A DNA stretch of 64,000 nt from Novosphingobium sp. AAP83 (GCF_001295795.1 NZ_LJHY01000022.1:310001-374000); one strand, 5' to 3'; shown: positions 17,149-26,461, counted from the stretch's first letter. Notes: a model not told the origin generated them from the letters alone. Made by a program: numbers and translations.

Positions 17149-17919
17149 TCAGGCCTCGCCGTTGCCCGCCGCCGCGATAATCGGCAAGAACGCGTCTGCC
17201 GTCAGGCTCGCACCGCCGACCAGTGCCCCGCCAACGCCCTGCGCCGCCAGCAATTCCGCTGCATTTCCGGCGTTCACCGATCCACCATAGAGGATCCGCA
17301 CTTTCTCTCCGGCTTCGCCATAGAGCGCGATCAGCCTCGCGCGAATGGCGGCGTGCATTTCGATTACGTCTGAAACCGCTGCAACGCGGCCCGTGCCAAT
17401 CGCCCAGACCGGCTCATAAGCGACTGCCACTTTGCCCAAGGCAACAGCGTCAGAAGTGCCCTCGCCCACCGGCATGGACGCATCGACCTGGCCAGCCACA
17501 ATAGACACTGCCTTGCCTGCATCCCGCTCGTCCAGCGTCTCGCCGACACACACGATCACGCCAAGCCCGTTCGCCAATGCTGCATCAGCCTTGGCCTGAA
17601 CCACCCCGTCGCTCTCGCCGTGATCCTTGCGCCGCTCGCTATGACCGACGATCACGAAATCCGCACCGGAGTCGACCAGCATCGCAGCCGATACATCGCC
17701 GGTATGCGCACCTTTGGCGTGAGCATGGCAATCCTGTCCGCCCACTCCCATGGCCGTCACCGCTTCGCGAAGGGCGCCAATCAGCGTAAACGGCGGCGCC
17801 AATGCCACTTGCACATCAGGATAACGGCCCGCAGCACGATCAATCGCACGCGCCTCGGCCAGCATGGCCCGGTTGCCGTTCATTTTCCAATTGCCAACGA
17901 TGTAAGGACGATGTGGCAT
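17149..17919 (-). CDS. tpiA: Triosephosphate isomerase
   Basis: The 256-residue protein carries the full TIM active site: Asn10-Trp-Lys12, His93 in Val-Gly-His-Ser-Glu-Arg-Arg, Glu169 in Tyr-Glu-Pro-Val-Trp-Ala-Ile-Gly-Thr-Gly, and the phosphate-binding Tyr-Gly-Gly-Ser-Val. It interconverts dihydroxyacetone phosphate and glyceraldehyde 3-phosphate. The frame is open 50 codons further upstream, but homology starts at the ATG at 17917-17919, with AGGGGAA about 13 bases before it. It is divergent from ppiD across a 288-base intergenic region. Confidence 0.97.
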   Translation of the reverse strand: MPHRPYIVGNWKMNGNRAMLAEARAIDRAAGRYPDVQVALAPPFTLIGALREAVTAMGVGGQDCHAHAKGAHTGDVSAAMLVDSGADFVIVGHSERRKDHGESDGVVQAKADAALANGLGVIVCVGETLDERDAGKAVSIVAGQVDASMPVGEGTSDAVALGKVAVAYEPVWAIGTGRVAAVSDVIEMHAAIRARLIALYGEAGEKVRILYGGSVNAGNAAELLAAQGVGGALVGGASLTADAFLPIIAAAGNGEA

Positions 17920-18207
17920 ATCTGGCCAATTCCCCTGAAAAACCTGAAACTCGCTATAGTTAGTAAGGACTACAGCACCCCTGATTCGGCGTGCGGCTAT
18001 CAAACCTGTACTGATTCTGCAAAACACCTGATCGCATAACCGGCAAAAACATTTGGTTACTTTGCGCACAGCAGTGCAGAAAAGGCGTTACTACGCAGCA
18101 GGGCAACACGCCGGGCATTGCGAGAAAGGCCAATGCCCCCTAAAGCGTCGGGAAATTCCCCTCAGGGTGCGATTGCGTGCCCGGATTGACGAGACGAACA
18201 CCCGCAA

Positions 18208-20148
18208 ATGCTCGGCTTTTTCCGCTCTTTTCTCAAGTCCCGCTTTGGCGCTGCCATTGCTTTGGTCTTCCTTGGCCTGATCGCGCTCGCTTTTGCCAGC
18301 GCTGATGTCACCGGCAGCGGTTTTGGCGGAGTCGCTGGCGGTGATCGCGCGGCCACCGTCGGAGGTGCGCGGATTGGCACCGCTGAACTCGCCAAAGCGC
18401 TGACCAACGCGTTCGAACAGGAACGCAAGAAATCGCCCGGCCTTACGATGAAGCAATTCCTCGATGGCGGCGGCATGGACGGCGTTCTGAACGAGATGAT
18501 TGATCGCCTCGCGCTTGCCGAATGGGGCAAAAAGCACGGGATGGTCATTAGTGATCGTCTGGTCGATAGCGAAATCGTCAAGATCGGTGCGTTCCAAGGG
18601 CCTGATGGCAAGTTCAGCCAATCTGCCTACGAACAATTGCTCGCCCAGCGCGGCCTGTCCGACAAGGAAGTGCGCGCGGATCTCGCACAAGGTTTGATGG
18701 CGCGGCAATTGCTGCTGCCCGCCGCTTTCGGTGCGCAGATGCCCGACGAAGCCGTTGTCCGCTATGCTTCGCTGCTCACCGAAAAGCGCAGCGGCATGGT
18801 CTTCACCGTGCCCTCGCTCGCATTCATCCCGCCAAACCCGCCCTCAGCGCAAGCCGTCAGCGCGTTCTACAACGCCAACAAAGCGCGCTACATGCAGCCT
18901 GAACGGCGCACGATCCGCTATACCCTGATCAACGAAGCCAGCCTCAAGAACATCGCCGCCCCCACCGAGGCTGAAATCGCCAACCGCTACAAGCAGGACA
19001 CGGCAATCTACGCCGCCAGTGAAGAACGCACGGTCACACAAGTCATTGTGCCGACCGAAGCTGCTGCCAAGGCATTGATCGCAGAAGTCGGCAAAGGCGG
19101 CTCGCTCGATGCCGCCGCCCGCACCAAGGGCCTTGCCGCCAGCCAGATGGCCAAGCAAACCCGCGAAGCTTTGACCCGGCAAACCGCAAAAGCCGTCGCA
19201 GATGCCGCATTTGCTGCTGCATCCGGCACACTGGCTGCGCCCGCAAAATCCACCATCGGCTGGCATGTTATCAAGGTCGATGCAGTCGATCGCAATCCCG
19301 GCAAGACGCTCGATCAGGCCCGCCCTGAACTCGTCACGTTATTGACCCTTGAAAAGCGCCGCGCAGCACTGTCCGATCTTGCAGCCCAAGTGGAACAGGA
19401 AGTCGATGGCGGCACCGGCCTTGCCGATATTGCCAAGACGCTCGGCCTCACCGTCAGCTCCACGCAGCCGCTGCTTGCCGACGGCAGCGTGTTCGGCAAA
19501 CCCGCCGAAAAGGCCCCGGCCGAAATCGCACCGCTAATCCAGGCAGCCTTCGCGATGGAACGCGAGGGTGAACCACAACTTGCCGAACTCAAGGCCGGTG
19601 AAGTCTTCGCTGTCTATGATGTCGGCCAGCTTACCGCATCCAGCCCCGCCCCGCTTGACCGTATCCGTGATGTTGTTGCCCGCGATTGGGGTCTCGATCA
19701 AGGCTCGGCCAAGGCCAAGGTTGCCGCCGACAAAATCCTTGCCGCCCTCAACAAAGGCATATCCGTCGCCGAAGCGGTGAAGCAGGCAGGCGTTGCCCTG
19801 CCAGCGCCGCAACCGATCGAGATGGCTCGCCAACAGCTCACCGCAATGCAAGGTCAGGTTCCGCCTGCGCTCGCCTTGCTCTTCGCCATGGCAGAAGGCA
19901 CCAACAAGCGCCTTGAAGGCCCTAACAAGGCGGGTTGGTTCGTGATTACACTCAAGGATATCATCCCCGGCGAAGTCAAACGCGCTGATCCGGTCTTTGC
20001 GCAAGCCTCGCAGGAATTCCGCACCGTCACCGGCAACGAATATGCCAAGGGCCTGAACCTTGCCATCCGCAACGATGTCGGCGTTGAACGCAATGAAGCG
20101 GCGATCAAAGCGGTGCGTAACCAGCTAACCGGCGCAAACGCGCAATAA
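18208..20148 (+). CDS. ppiD: Peptidylprolyl isomerase, PpiD-like (SurA N-terminal domain)
   Basis: The 646-residue protein is anchored by one N-terminal membrane helix at residues about 12-32. A SurA/PpiD N-terminal chaperone domain follows, then a parvulin-type rotamase region around residues 270-360 (Ala-Gly-Trp-His-Val-like segment Gly-Trp-His-Val-Ile-Lys-Val), then a long C-terminal helical part. PpiD is a periplasmic folding helper at the SecYEG exit. Its length fits the family. It is followed within 11 bases by trpE, so the trp genes may be read from the ppiD promoter. The intergenic region upstream is shared with tpiA. Confidence 0.88.
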   Translation: MLGFFRSFLKSRFGAAIALVFLGLIALAFASADVTGSGFGGVAGGDRAATVGGARIGTAELAKALTNAFEQERKKSPGLTMKQFLDGGGMDGVLNEMIDRLALAEWGKKHGMVISDRLVDSEIVKIGAFQGPDGKFSQSAYEQLLAQRGLSDKEVRADLAQGLMARQLLLPAAFGAQMPDEAVVRYASLLTEKRSGMVFTVPSLAFIPPNPPSAQAVSAFYNANKARYMQPERRTIRYTLINEASLKNIAAPTEAEIANRYKQDTAIYAASEERTVTQVIVPTEAAAKALIAEVGKGGSLDAAARTKGLAASQMAKQTREALTRQTAKAVADAAFAAASGTLAAPAKSTIGWHVIKVDAVDRNPGKTLDQARPELVTLLTLEKRRAALSDLAAQVEQEVDGGTGLADIAKTLGLTVSSTQPLLADGSVFGKPAEKAPAEIAPLIQAAFAMEREGEPQLAELKAGEVFAVYDVGQLTASSPAPLDRIRDVVARDWGLDQGSAKAKVAADKILAALNKGISVAEAVKQAGVALPAPQPIEMARQQLTAMQGQVPPALALLFAMAEGTNKRLEGPNKAGWFVITLKDIIPGEVKRADPVFAQASQEFRTVTGNEYAKGLNLAIRNDVGVERNEAAIKAVRNQLTGANAQ

Positions 20149-20159
20149 CGCCGGTGTCC

Positions 20160-21692
20160 ATGCTCGCAGAACTTGCCACCACCGCGAAGCCCGAAAACCA
20201 CGGCCCCGCGCTTGCCCAGCTCACTGCCGGAAAACCGGCGCTGATCTGGCGCAAGTTGATCGTCGATACGGAAACCCCGGTCGGCGCAGCGCTCAAGCTG
20301 ATGGAATCCGGGCGCGGCGATTTCCTGCTCGAATCAGTGCAGGGCGGCGAAGTGCGCGGGCGTTACAGCCTGCTCGGCCTCGATCCCGATCTCGTGTTTC
20401 GCGCTACGGGCGAAGCGGCTGAAATCAATCGTATCTGGCGGCACGATAAGGCGGCCTTTGCGCCCCTGCCCGAAAATGCGCTGACAGAGCTGCGCGCGCT
20501 CGTCGCCGCATGCCGGATCGATGTGCCTGCCGCGCTGCCCCCTGCCCTAGCCTGCCTCGTCGGCTATTTCGGCTATGAAACGATCGGCCTGGTCGAGAAG
20601 CTGCCCCGCGCCCCGCAAAGCGATCTCGTCCTGCCCGACATGCTGTTCACCCGCCCCACCGTGGTGCTGGTGTTTGATCGCTTGTCCGATGAACTCTTCG
20701 CCATCGCTCCCGTCTGGGCTGAAGGTGGTGCGCCAGCACACCTCCTCGAAGCCGCAACCGATCGGATCGACAGCGCCATCCGCAAACTGACCGATGCCGT
20801 CCCGCCAGAGCAACGCCTGACCGAAGCCGTCGATGTAACGCCGCAACCGGTCATGCCCGCCACGCAATACGCCAGCATGGTAACCCGCGCGAAGGACTAT
20901 ATCGAAGCGGGCGACATCTTTCAGGTGGTCATCGCACAGCGTTTCACCGCGCCATTCCCGCTGCCGCCCATCGCGCTCTACCGCGCCTTGCGCCGCATCA
21001 ACCCATCGCCGTTCCTCTATTTCCTCGATATGCCGGGCTTCGCGCTCACCGGCTCAAGCCCTGAAATTCTCGTGCGCATCCGCGATGGCGAAGTCACCAT
21101 CCGCCCGATTGCAGGCACTCGCCCACGCGGCAAAACGCCCGAGGAAGACCGCGCCAACGAAGTCAGCCTGCTCGATGATCCCAAGGAACGCGCCGAACAC
21201 CTGATGCTGCTCGATCTCGGCCGTAATGATGTCGGCCGCGTCGCCAAGGCTGGCACGGTCAAAGTCACCGAAAGCTACACGGTCGAGCGCTACAGCCACG
21301 TCATGCACATCGTCTCGAACGTGATCGGCCAGCTAGACGCCGCCCGCGCCGATAATGTCGATGCCCTCTTCGCCGGTTTCCCCGCAGGCACCGTCAGCGG
21401 CGCTCCCAAAGTGCGTGCCTGCGAAATCATCGCGCAGCTCGAACCCGAAACCCGCGGCGCTTACGCAGGCGGCGTCGGCTATTTCGCCCCCGATGGCTCA
21501 GTCGATAGCTGCATCGTCCTGCGCACCGGCATCCTCAAAGACGGCGTGCTCCACGTTCAGGCAGGCGCAGGCATTGTTGCCGACAGCAACCCCGAATACG
21601 AACAGCGCGAATGCGAAGCCAAGAGCGGCGCGCTGTTCGCCGCGGCGCGTGAGGCGGTTAGGGTGGCGAGCGAGCCGGGGTTTGGACAGTGA
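20160..21692 (+). CDS. trpE: Anthranilate synthase component I
   Basis: The 510-residue protein is a chorismate-utilising enzyme with an N-terminal TrpE regulatory/structural domain (Leu-Leu-Glu-Ser-X-Gln near residue 50, part of the tryptophan site) and a C-terminal catalytic domain. Catalytic-domain motifs include Ala-Gly-Thr-Arg-Pro-Arg-Gly, Glu-X2-Met-Leu-Asp-Leu-Gly-Arg-Asn-Asp and Pro-Ala-Gly-Thr-Val-Ser-Gly-Ala-Pro-Lys. It makes anthranilate from chorismate with ammonia supplied by TrpG. An in-frame GTG at 20154 is an alternative start. Its stop codon overlaps the GTG start of the FRG-domain gene, so trpE and trpG are separated here by two unrelated genes. Confidence 0.97.
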   Translation: MLAELATTAKPENHGPALAQLTAGKPALIWRKLIVDTETPVGAALKLMESGRGDFLLESVQGGEVRGRYSLLGLDPDLVFRATGEAAEINRIWRHDKAAFAPLPENALTELRALVAACRIDVPAALPPALACLVGYFGYETIGLVEKLPRAPQSDLVLPDMLFTRPTVVLVFDRLSDELFAIAPVWAEGGAPAHLLEAATDRIDSAIRKLTDAVPPEQRLTEAVDVTPQPVMPATQYASMVTRAKDYIEAGDIFQVVIAQRFTAPFPLPPIALYRALRRINPSPFLYFLDMPGFALTGSSPEILVRIRDGEVTIRPIAGTRPRGKTPEEDRANEVSLLDDPKERAEHLMLLDLGRNDVGRVAKAGTVKVTESYTVERYSHVMHIVSNVIGQLDAARADNVDALFAGFPAGTVSGAPKVRACEIIAQLEPETRGAYAGGVGYFAPDGSVDSCIVLRTGILKDGVLHVQAGAGIVADSNPEYEQRECEAKSGALFAAAREAVRVASEPGFGQ

Positions 21693-22471
21693 GCAAACAC
21701 GTTTCAAGAAGCCGCCGCATAAGATTGCAAATTGTCAAGTGGCGCGAATTTCAACTTTGGTTGGACGATCATAGTGATTCGCGTTGGGTGTTCCGAGGCT
21801 TGGGGGACTCACAATTTGGAATGGTGCCGACGGTTGGTCGTCAAACACCCTACACTTTGGCTTACGAGCGCGCGATCTTGGAACTATTTAAGCTGCGTGC
21901 ACCTGAATTTTTCATGACGTCTGATAAGCAAACGTTGGACCTCCTCGCGATTGCCCAGCATCACGGCGTTCCTACGCGATTGCTGGATTGGACAAGTAAC
22001 CCACTAGTTGCAGCATATTTTGCAATTACGGGTTCACCTGGAACACGACAAGCCAAATTGGTCGGAGCGGGAGGGCGCGTTTCTGGTGAGCTAATGAATG
22101 TAATACCATCACCGGATGAGATCGACGCCAAGATCGTTGCGGTCGCAATGAGCCGTTCTATGAAGGTCAAAGCGGATGTTGATCCATTTGGATTAACAGA
22201 CGTCAGGTTTTTTTGGCCAAGAGCGGTGACAACAAGAATTACAGATCAGGGCGGACTGTTCAGCATCCATCCTGAACCGGATATTCCTTGGGTGGTTCCG
22301 GGCTCACGGGACGAAGACACATTCATCATACCGGGCAGTATGCGAAACTTTTTTGCGAAAAGGCTGTTCTATTTAGGAATGAACCAGCAGCGAATTATGG
22401 GAGGTTTAGACGGTCTAGGAAGCCGCCTTGCTTGGCAACATTCGCGTGGTATCGGTTTAGGAACCTTTTGA
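21689..22471 (+). CDS. FRG-domain protein inserted in the trp operon
   Basis: The 260-residue protein matches the FRG domain, named for Phe-Arg-Gly, here at residues 35-37 in Trp-Val-Phe-Arg-Gly-Leu-Gly-Asp. It also has the second signature Gln-His-His-Gly-Val-Pro-Thr-Arg-Leu-Leu-Asp-Trp at 90-101 and Ala-Ala-Tyr-Phe-Ala. No signal peptide or membrane helix is seen. FRG domains are found mostly in variable genomic regions and their activity is not settled to my knowledge. The start is a GTG overlapping the trpE stop (GTGA). Composition is foreign: 24 of 60 bases are G/C at 21721-21780, against 42 of 60 in trpG at 23041-23100. The next gene begins one base after its stop. Confidence 0.85.
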   Translation: MSKHVSRSRRIRLQIVKWREFQLWLDDHSDSRWVFRGLGDSQFGMVPTVGRQTPYTLAYERAILELFKLRAPEFFMTSDKQTLDLLAIAQHHGVPTRLLDWTSNPLVAAYFAITGSPGTRQAKLVGAGGRVSGELMNVIPSPDEIDAKIVAVAMSRSMKVKADVDPFGLTDVRFFWPRAVTTRITDQGGLFSIHPEPDIPWVVPGSRDEDTFIIPGSMRNFFAKRLFYLGMNQQRIMGGLDGLGSRLAWQHSRGIGLGTF

Positions 22472-22472
22472 C

Positions 22473-22832
22473 ATGACAGACTTGAAAGAAGGCGGTTCTG
22501 CTCAGGTCGAAGAAGCGATCTTTACAGCGGTGTCTAATTTGACGTTAGATGACTATCCAGTTTTGAACGCCTGGGACGATCTGGACGCACTCTCGAGCCG
22601 TACAATTTTTGAGGGAATCGAAGCGATACCAGGCGGTATAGTGTTTGATGAAGACGGGCACTTTGAAGTCGCCGCCACAATTTACGTCACCTTAAATTAC
22701 GGCGGTTCGCGAGATGAAGTTTCTATGTCTGATTCTTACCCCGCAATGATTTATGGTAAAGTTGATGATCTTTTGAATGTTGATATTAGCGAATGTAGTT
22801 TCGACACTCACTCATTTTACAGTGATGAATAA
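22473..22832 (+). CDS. Unrecognised acidic protein paired with the FRG gene
   Basis: The 119-residue product is strongly acidic, with no signal peptide, membrane helix or cysteine cluster, and I do not recognise its family. The second half alternates hydrophobic and polar residues (for example Ala-Ala-Thr-Ile-Tyr-Val-Thr-Leu-Asn-Tyr), suggesting a small beta-sheet domain. It ends in an Asp/Ser-rich tail. It starts one base after the FRG stop (TGACATG) and ends 6 bases before trpG, so it is coupled on both sides. It is as AT-rich as the FRG gene: 25 of 60 bases are G/C at 22681-22740. Size, charge and pairing suggest a partner, immunity or antitoxin role, which is a guess. Confidence 0.8.
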   Translation: MTDLKEGGSAQVEEAIFTAVSNLTLDDYPVLNAWDDLDALSSRTIFEGIEAIPGGIVFDEDGHFEVAATIYVTLNYGGSRDEVSMSDSYPAMIYGKVDDLLNVDISECSFDTHSFYSDE

Positions 22833-22838
22833 CACATC

Positions 22839-23426
22839 ATGATCCTCGTCATCGACAATTACGACAGCTTCACCTGGAACCTCGTCCACTACCTGATGGA
22901 GATGGGCGCAGAGGTCGAAGTCGTGCGCAATGATGCGCTTACCGCCGAACAGGCGATCAAGACCGGGGCGCAAGGCTTCCTGCTCTCGCCCGGCCCCTGC
23001 ACGCCCAACGAAGCAGGCATCAGCCTCGATCTCGTCGGCGCAGCTGCGGACGCCAACCTGCCCTTGCTCGGCGTCTGCCTTGGCCACCAGTCCATCGGCC
23101 AATACTTCGGCGGCAAAGTGGTGCGCGGCGGCTTGATGCACGGCAAGACCAGCCCCGTCACCCACGATGGCACCGGCGTCTTCGCGGGCCTGCCCAGCCC
23201 GTTCACCGCCACCCGCTATCACTCGCTGATCGTGACCGAAATCCCCGATTGCCTCGCGGTCAATGCGCAGTCCGATGACACGCATGTCATGGGCTTCCGC
23301 CACACCGCTCTGCCCATCCACGGCGTGCAGTTCCACCCGGAGAGCATCGCCACCGAACACGGCCACGCGATGATCGCCAACTTCCTCAAGATCTGCGGCA
23401 TCCCCACCAACCCGCTGCCCGCATGA
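22839..23426 (+). CDS. trpG: Anthranilate synthase component II (glutamine amidotransferase)
   Basis: The 195-residue protein is a class I amidotransferase with Cys80 in Gly-Val-Cys-Leu-Gly-His-Gln and His166/Glu168 in Gln-Phe-His-Pro-Glu. It releases ammonia from glutamine for TrpE and, in many bacteria, also for aminodeoxychorismate synthase. There is no clear ribosome binding site in the 6 bases after the preceding foreign gene, so translation probably depends on coupling to it. The stop overlaps the trpD start (ATGA). Confidence 0.96.
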   Translation: MILVIDNYDSFTWNLVHYLMEMGAEVEVVRNDALTAEQAIKTGAQGFLLSPGPCTPNEAGISLDLVGAAADANLPLLGVCLGHQSIGQYFGGKVVRGGLMHGKTSPVTHDGTGVFAGLPSPFTATRYHSLIVTEIPDCLAVNAQSDDTHVMGFRHTALPIHGVQFHPESIATEHGHAMIANFLKICGIPTNPLPA

Positions 23427-24412
23427 CCTTGCCTGACGCCCTCCACCCGCTCGAAGAAGTCGAAGCCGAACAGGCCTTCGCCGCGATCCTCGATGGCAAA
23501 GTGGCTGACGATCAGATCGCGCAGTTCCTCGTCACCCTGTCTGACCGGGGCGAGACCGCCAGCGAAATCGCCGGAGCCGCGCGCGCCATGCGCCAGCGCA
23601 TGATCCCGATCAGCGCGCCTGCCAATGCCATCGACGTTTGCGGCACCGGCGGCGACGGGCACCACACGCTCAACGTCTCCACAGCGGTCAGCCTTGTCGT
23701 CGCGGCCTGTGGCGTCCCCGTCGCCAAACACGGCAACCGCGCGGCCAGCAGCAAAGCGGGCGCGGCAGACACATTGGAAGCGCTTGGCCTAAACCTTGAT
23801 CGCGCTGCCGAAACCGCTGAAGCAACCCTTGCCGATCTTGGCATCTGCTTCCTCTTCGCCGGGCGTCATCACCCCTCGATGGGGCGCATCATGCCGATCC
23901 GCAAAGCCTTGGGCCGCCGCACCATCTTCAATCTGATGGGACCGCTCGCCAACCCCGCAGGCGTCCGCCGCCAACTCGTCGGCATAGCGCGCCCCGCCTA
24001 TGTCCCGATCTATGCCGAAGCCATCCAGCGCCTCGGCACCGATCACAGCCTCATCATCTCGGGCGACGAAGGCCTTGATGAACTCAGCCTCGCAGGCGGC
24101 AACGAACTGGCCGAAGTGCGCAATGGCGAACTCTCCCTGCGCCGCGTCACCCCCGCCGACGCGGGCCTCCCCACCGCCCCGGTCGACGCAATCCGTGGCG
24201 GTGACGCCACCCACAACGCCGCCGCTCTGCGCGCGCTCCTTCAGGGCGAACCCGGCGCGTACCGCAACGCCGTCCTGTTCAACGCCGCCGCAGCGCTGAT
24301 CGTCGCGGGCGAAGCGCAGGACTGGCACGAAGGCGTCGAAGAAGCCGCCGAGGCCATCGACAAAGGCCTCGCCAACGCCCTGCTCAACTGTTGGATTGCC
24401 GCGCTGAAATAG
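23423..24412 (+). CDS. trpD: Anthranilate phosphoribosyltransferase
   Basis: The 329-residue protein has the PRPP-binding Cys-Gly-Thr-Gly-Gly-Asp-Gly, the Lys-His-Gly-Asn-Arg-Ala anthranilate-site segment and Asn-Leu-Met-Gly-Pro-Leu-Ala-Asn-Pro, all standard for TrpD. It attaches phosphoribose to anthranilate, the second step of tryptophan synthesis. It overlaps trpG by four bases. Downstream, the operon is interrupted by 415 bases of repeats before trpC. Confidence 0.97.
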   Translation: MTLPDALHPLEEVEAEQAFAAILDGKVADDQIAQFLVTLSDRGETASEIAGAARAMRQRMIPISAPANAIDVCGTGGDGHHTLNVSTAVSLVVAACGVPVAKHGNRAASSKAGAADTLEALGLNLDRAAETAEATLADLGICFLFAGRHHPSMGRIMPIRKALGRRTIFNLMGPLANPAGVRRQLVGIARPAYVPIYAEAIQRLGTDHSLIISGDEGLDELSLAGGNELAEVRNGELSLRRVTPADAGLPTAPVDAIRGGDATHNAAALRALLQGEPGAYRNAVLFNAAAALIVAGEAQDWHEGVEEAAEAIDKGLANALLNCWIAALK

Positions 24413-24419
24413 GGCGACT

Positions 24420-24453
24420 GCCCACCCCCAACCCCTCACGCAAGCGGGAAGGG
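24420..24453 (-). repeat. REP-like element after trpD (inverted copy of that after trpC)
   Basis: The 34 bases match the reverse complement of 25628-25661 at 29 positions. The shared parts are the GCCCACCCCC tag and an imperfect GC-rich hairpin. A further hairpin, CCGCC-TGCGGGA-GGGCGG, follows at about 24479-24496. These are palindromic intergenic repeats of the REP type. Confidence 0.6.
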
Positions 24454-24593
24454 AGTGGCCCCCGCTCTTTTCGCCCTACCGCCTGCGGGAGGGCGGCGAG
24501 ACTTGTCTGAGCCGCAGGCGAAGCTAGTCGCAGCGGGGTGGGCCTCTACGCTTCCAAGCAAAACCCCGCCTCCTTCCGAAGCATGGACAGAGT

Positions 24594-24763
24594 TTCACGC
24601 AGAGACGCAGAGAAGAAGGGGAGGCGCAGAGGGTCGCTCCACGCGGCAAAGCCGCGCTCGTCCGGCTAACCTCACGCCGCACAAGAGCCCACAAGCCTGA
24701 AACGGCCCAAAGGCCAAGCGCCCCTCTCCGCGTCTCACCTTCTTCTCTGCGTCTCTGCGTGAA
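24594..24763. repeat. 170-base element with perfect 26-bp inverted ends (MITE-like)
   Basis: Bases 24594-24619 and 24738-24763 are perfect inverted complements, built on CACGCAGAGACGCAGAGAAG. The interior has no gene and carries further partial complementarity (GGGAGGCGCAGAGG against CCCTCTCCGCGTCTC), so the whole can fold into one long hairpin. No clear target duplication flanks it. The right arm overlaps a spurious N-terminal extension of trpC. Together with the REP copies it fills the 415-base gap between trpD and trpC. Confidence 0.8.
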
Positions 24764-24827
24764 CCAAACATCCTCCCCCAAAACCCACTCGACACATCCC
24801 GCCCCACACGGCAAAGACCTACGCACC

Positions 24828-25616
24828 ATGACCGATATGCTCACCGAAATCTGCGATACCAAGCGCAACGAAGTCGCCGCCCGCAAGGCCGCCACCAGCA
24901 CTGCCGAACTGTCCGCCCGCGCAGCGCAGCAAACGCCCCCGCGCGGTTTCGAAGCCGCCTTGCGCGCAAAAGCCGCCACCGGTTACGCCCTCATCGCTGA
25001 AATCAAGAAGGCCAGCCCCTCCAAAGGCATGATCCGCGCCGATTTCAGCCCCGCCGATCACGCCCGCGCCTATCAGGTCGGCGGTGCCACCTGCCTCTCG
25101 ATCCTCACCGACGCACCCTATTTCCAGGGCCACGAGGATTACCTGATCGAGGCCCGCGCCGCTTGCACCCTGCCGGTGATCCGCAAGGATTTCATGGTCG
25201 ATCCATGGCAGTGCCTTGAAGCGCGCGCCATCGGTGCCGACGCCATCCTGATCATCGCTGCCTGCCTGTCAGACAGCCAGATGGCCGAAATCGAAGCCGC
25301 AGCGCAAGAACAGGGCATGGACGCGCTCGTCGAAGTCCACAACGAAGAAGAAATGGCGCGCGCCCACCACCTCAAATCCCGCCTGATCGGCATCAACAAC
25401 CGCGATCTAAAACGCTTCGTCACCGACCTGTCGACAACAGAACGCCTCGCCCCCCTCGCCCCCGCGGGCACCCTGCTGGTCAGCGAAAGCGGCATCAACA
25501 CCCACGCGGATTTGCTGCGTTTGGAACCATGCGGCGCACGCACGTTCCTCGTCGGCGAAAGCCTAATGCGTCAACCGGATGTCGAGGCAGCTACGCGCGC
25601 ACTCCTAGAGGGCTAG
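24828..25616 (+). CDS. trpC: Indole-3-glycerol-phosphate synthase
   Basis: The 262-residue protein is a TIM-barrel IGPS with [11 protein letters not shown] (catalytic Glu/Lys), Val-Ile-Arg-Lys-Asp-Phe, Ile-Gly-Ile-Asn-Asn-Arg-Asp-Leu and Val-Ser-Glu-Ser-Gly-Ile. It closes the indole ring in tryptophan synthesis. The frame is open upstream through the inverted repeat, but the family start is the ATG at 24828; another ATG is four codons later. trpF, trpA and trpB are not in the window. Confidence 0.96.
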   Translation: MTDMLTEICDTKRNEVAARKAATSTAELSARAAQQTPPRGFEAALRAKAATGYALIAEIKKASPSKGMIRADFSPADHARAYQVGGATCLSILTDAPYFQGHEDYLIEARAACTLPVIRKDFMVDPWQCLEARAIGADAILIIAACLSDSQMAEIEAAAQEQGMDALVEVHNEEEMARAHHLKSRLIGINNRDLKRFVTDLSTTERLAPLAPAGTLLVSESGINTHADLLRLEPCGARTFLVGESLMRQPDVEAATRALLEG

Positions 25617-25627
25617 CACAACCGTCT

Positions 25628-25661
25628 CCCCTCCCGCCTGCGGGAGGGGCCGGGGGTGGGC
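25628..25661 (+). repeat. REP element after trpC
   Basis: A perfect 10-bp stem, CCCCTCCCGC/GCGGGAGGGG, with a 2-base loop is followed by the tail CCGGGGGTGGGC. It starts 11 bases after the trpC stop, where it could stop or stabilise the transcript. A diverged inverted copy lies at 24420-24453. Confidence 0.75.
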
Positions 25662-25690
25662 TTGTTCTGCTAATCAAACAGAACCCAATT

Positions 25691-26461
25691 TCAAACCACC
25701 ACCCGCCGATATAAATGCCACGTCGCATGGCCCAGTACCGGCAGCGCCACCAGCAGTCCCAAAAACAGCGGTAGAATCGCCACAAACAGCAGCCCGCCAA
25801 TTACCGCCGCCCATGCCATCATCGCAAATCCATTGGACCGCACCGTGGCAAGGCTGGTGATAATCGCGGTCAGGAAATCCACCTCGCGGTCCACCAGCAT
25901 CGGCAAGCTGATCACCGTGATGGCATAGAACGCCAGCGCCATCACCGCGCCCACCGCGCTGCCCACAACCAGCATCAGCAGGCCCGCTGTGGTGGCAAAC
26001 ACCGCGAACGATTCTCCGCCAACGCCTGATTGCGCCATGAACACCGCAAAGATGCCGTGCGCCACCATCAGCCAGAATCCGAACGCCACAAACACGATCA
26101 CCCCCATCGAGAGGATCTGTTCATCCCCGCGCCCGCGCAGCGCGCCAAGGATCGCCCCCCAGCGCATCGGGAACCCCGCCTCGCGCCGACGGCTCACCTC
26201 ATAAAGCCCCACCGCCACAAACGGCGCGAGCAGCGGAAACCCGGCCGCCGCCGGAACCAGCCAAGCCACCTCGCCCCCGCGAAACAGCACGAACCAGATC
26301 AACAGCCCCGCCGCTACATAAATGCCGCCGAAGAACAACCCGAACAGCGGGAATGCCAAAAAATCACGCCACCCCGCCACCAAGGCCGCGCGCAAATCGG
26401 CCAACCCCAAATCCCGCGCCACCGTAAACGGCGCCACCTGAACCTGTCCCGACACCACCAT
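25691..26461 (-). CDS. DUF2189 family membrane protein
   Basis: The 256-residue protein has a hydrophilic N-terminus with an Asp-Leu-Arg-Ala-Ala-Leu-style DUF2189 opening and about six transmembrane helices, in pairs around residues 30-80, 110-160 and 170-245. DUF2189 proteins are uncharacterised inner-membrane proteins. The ATG at 26459-26461 is chosen because AGGA lies 9 bases upstream; a GTG three codons earlier is the alternative. It is convergent with trpC and its REP element. Confidence 0.8.
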   Translation of the reverse strand: MVVSGQVQVAPFTVARDLGLADLRAALVAGWRDFLAFPLFGLFFGGIYVAAGLLIWFVLFRGGEVAWLVPAAAGFPLLAPFVAVGLYEVSRRREAGFPMRWGAILGALRGRGDEQILSMGVIVFVAFGFWLMVAHGIFAVFMAQSGVGGESFAVFATTAGLLMLVVGSAVGAVMALAFYAITVISLPMLVDREVDFLTAIITSLATVRSNGFAMMAWAAVIGGLLFVAILPLFLGLLVALPVLGHATWHLYRRVVV

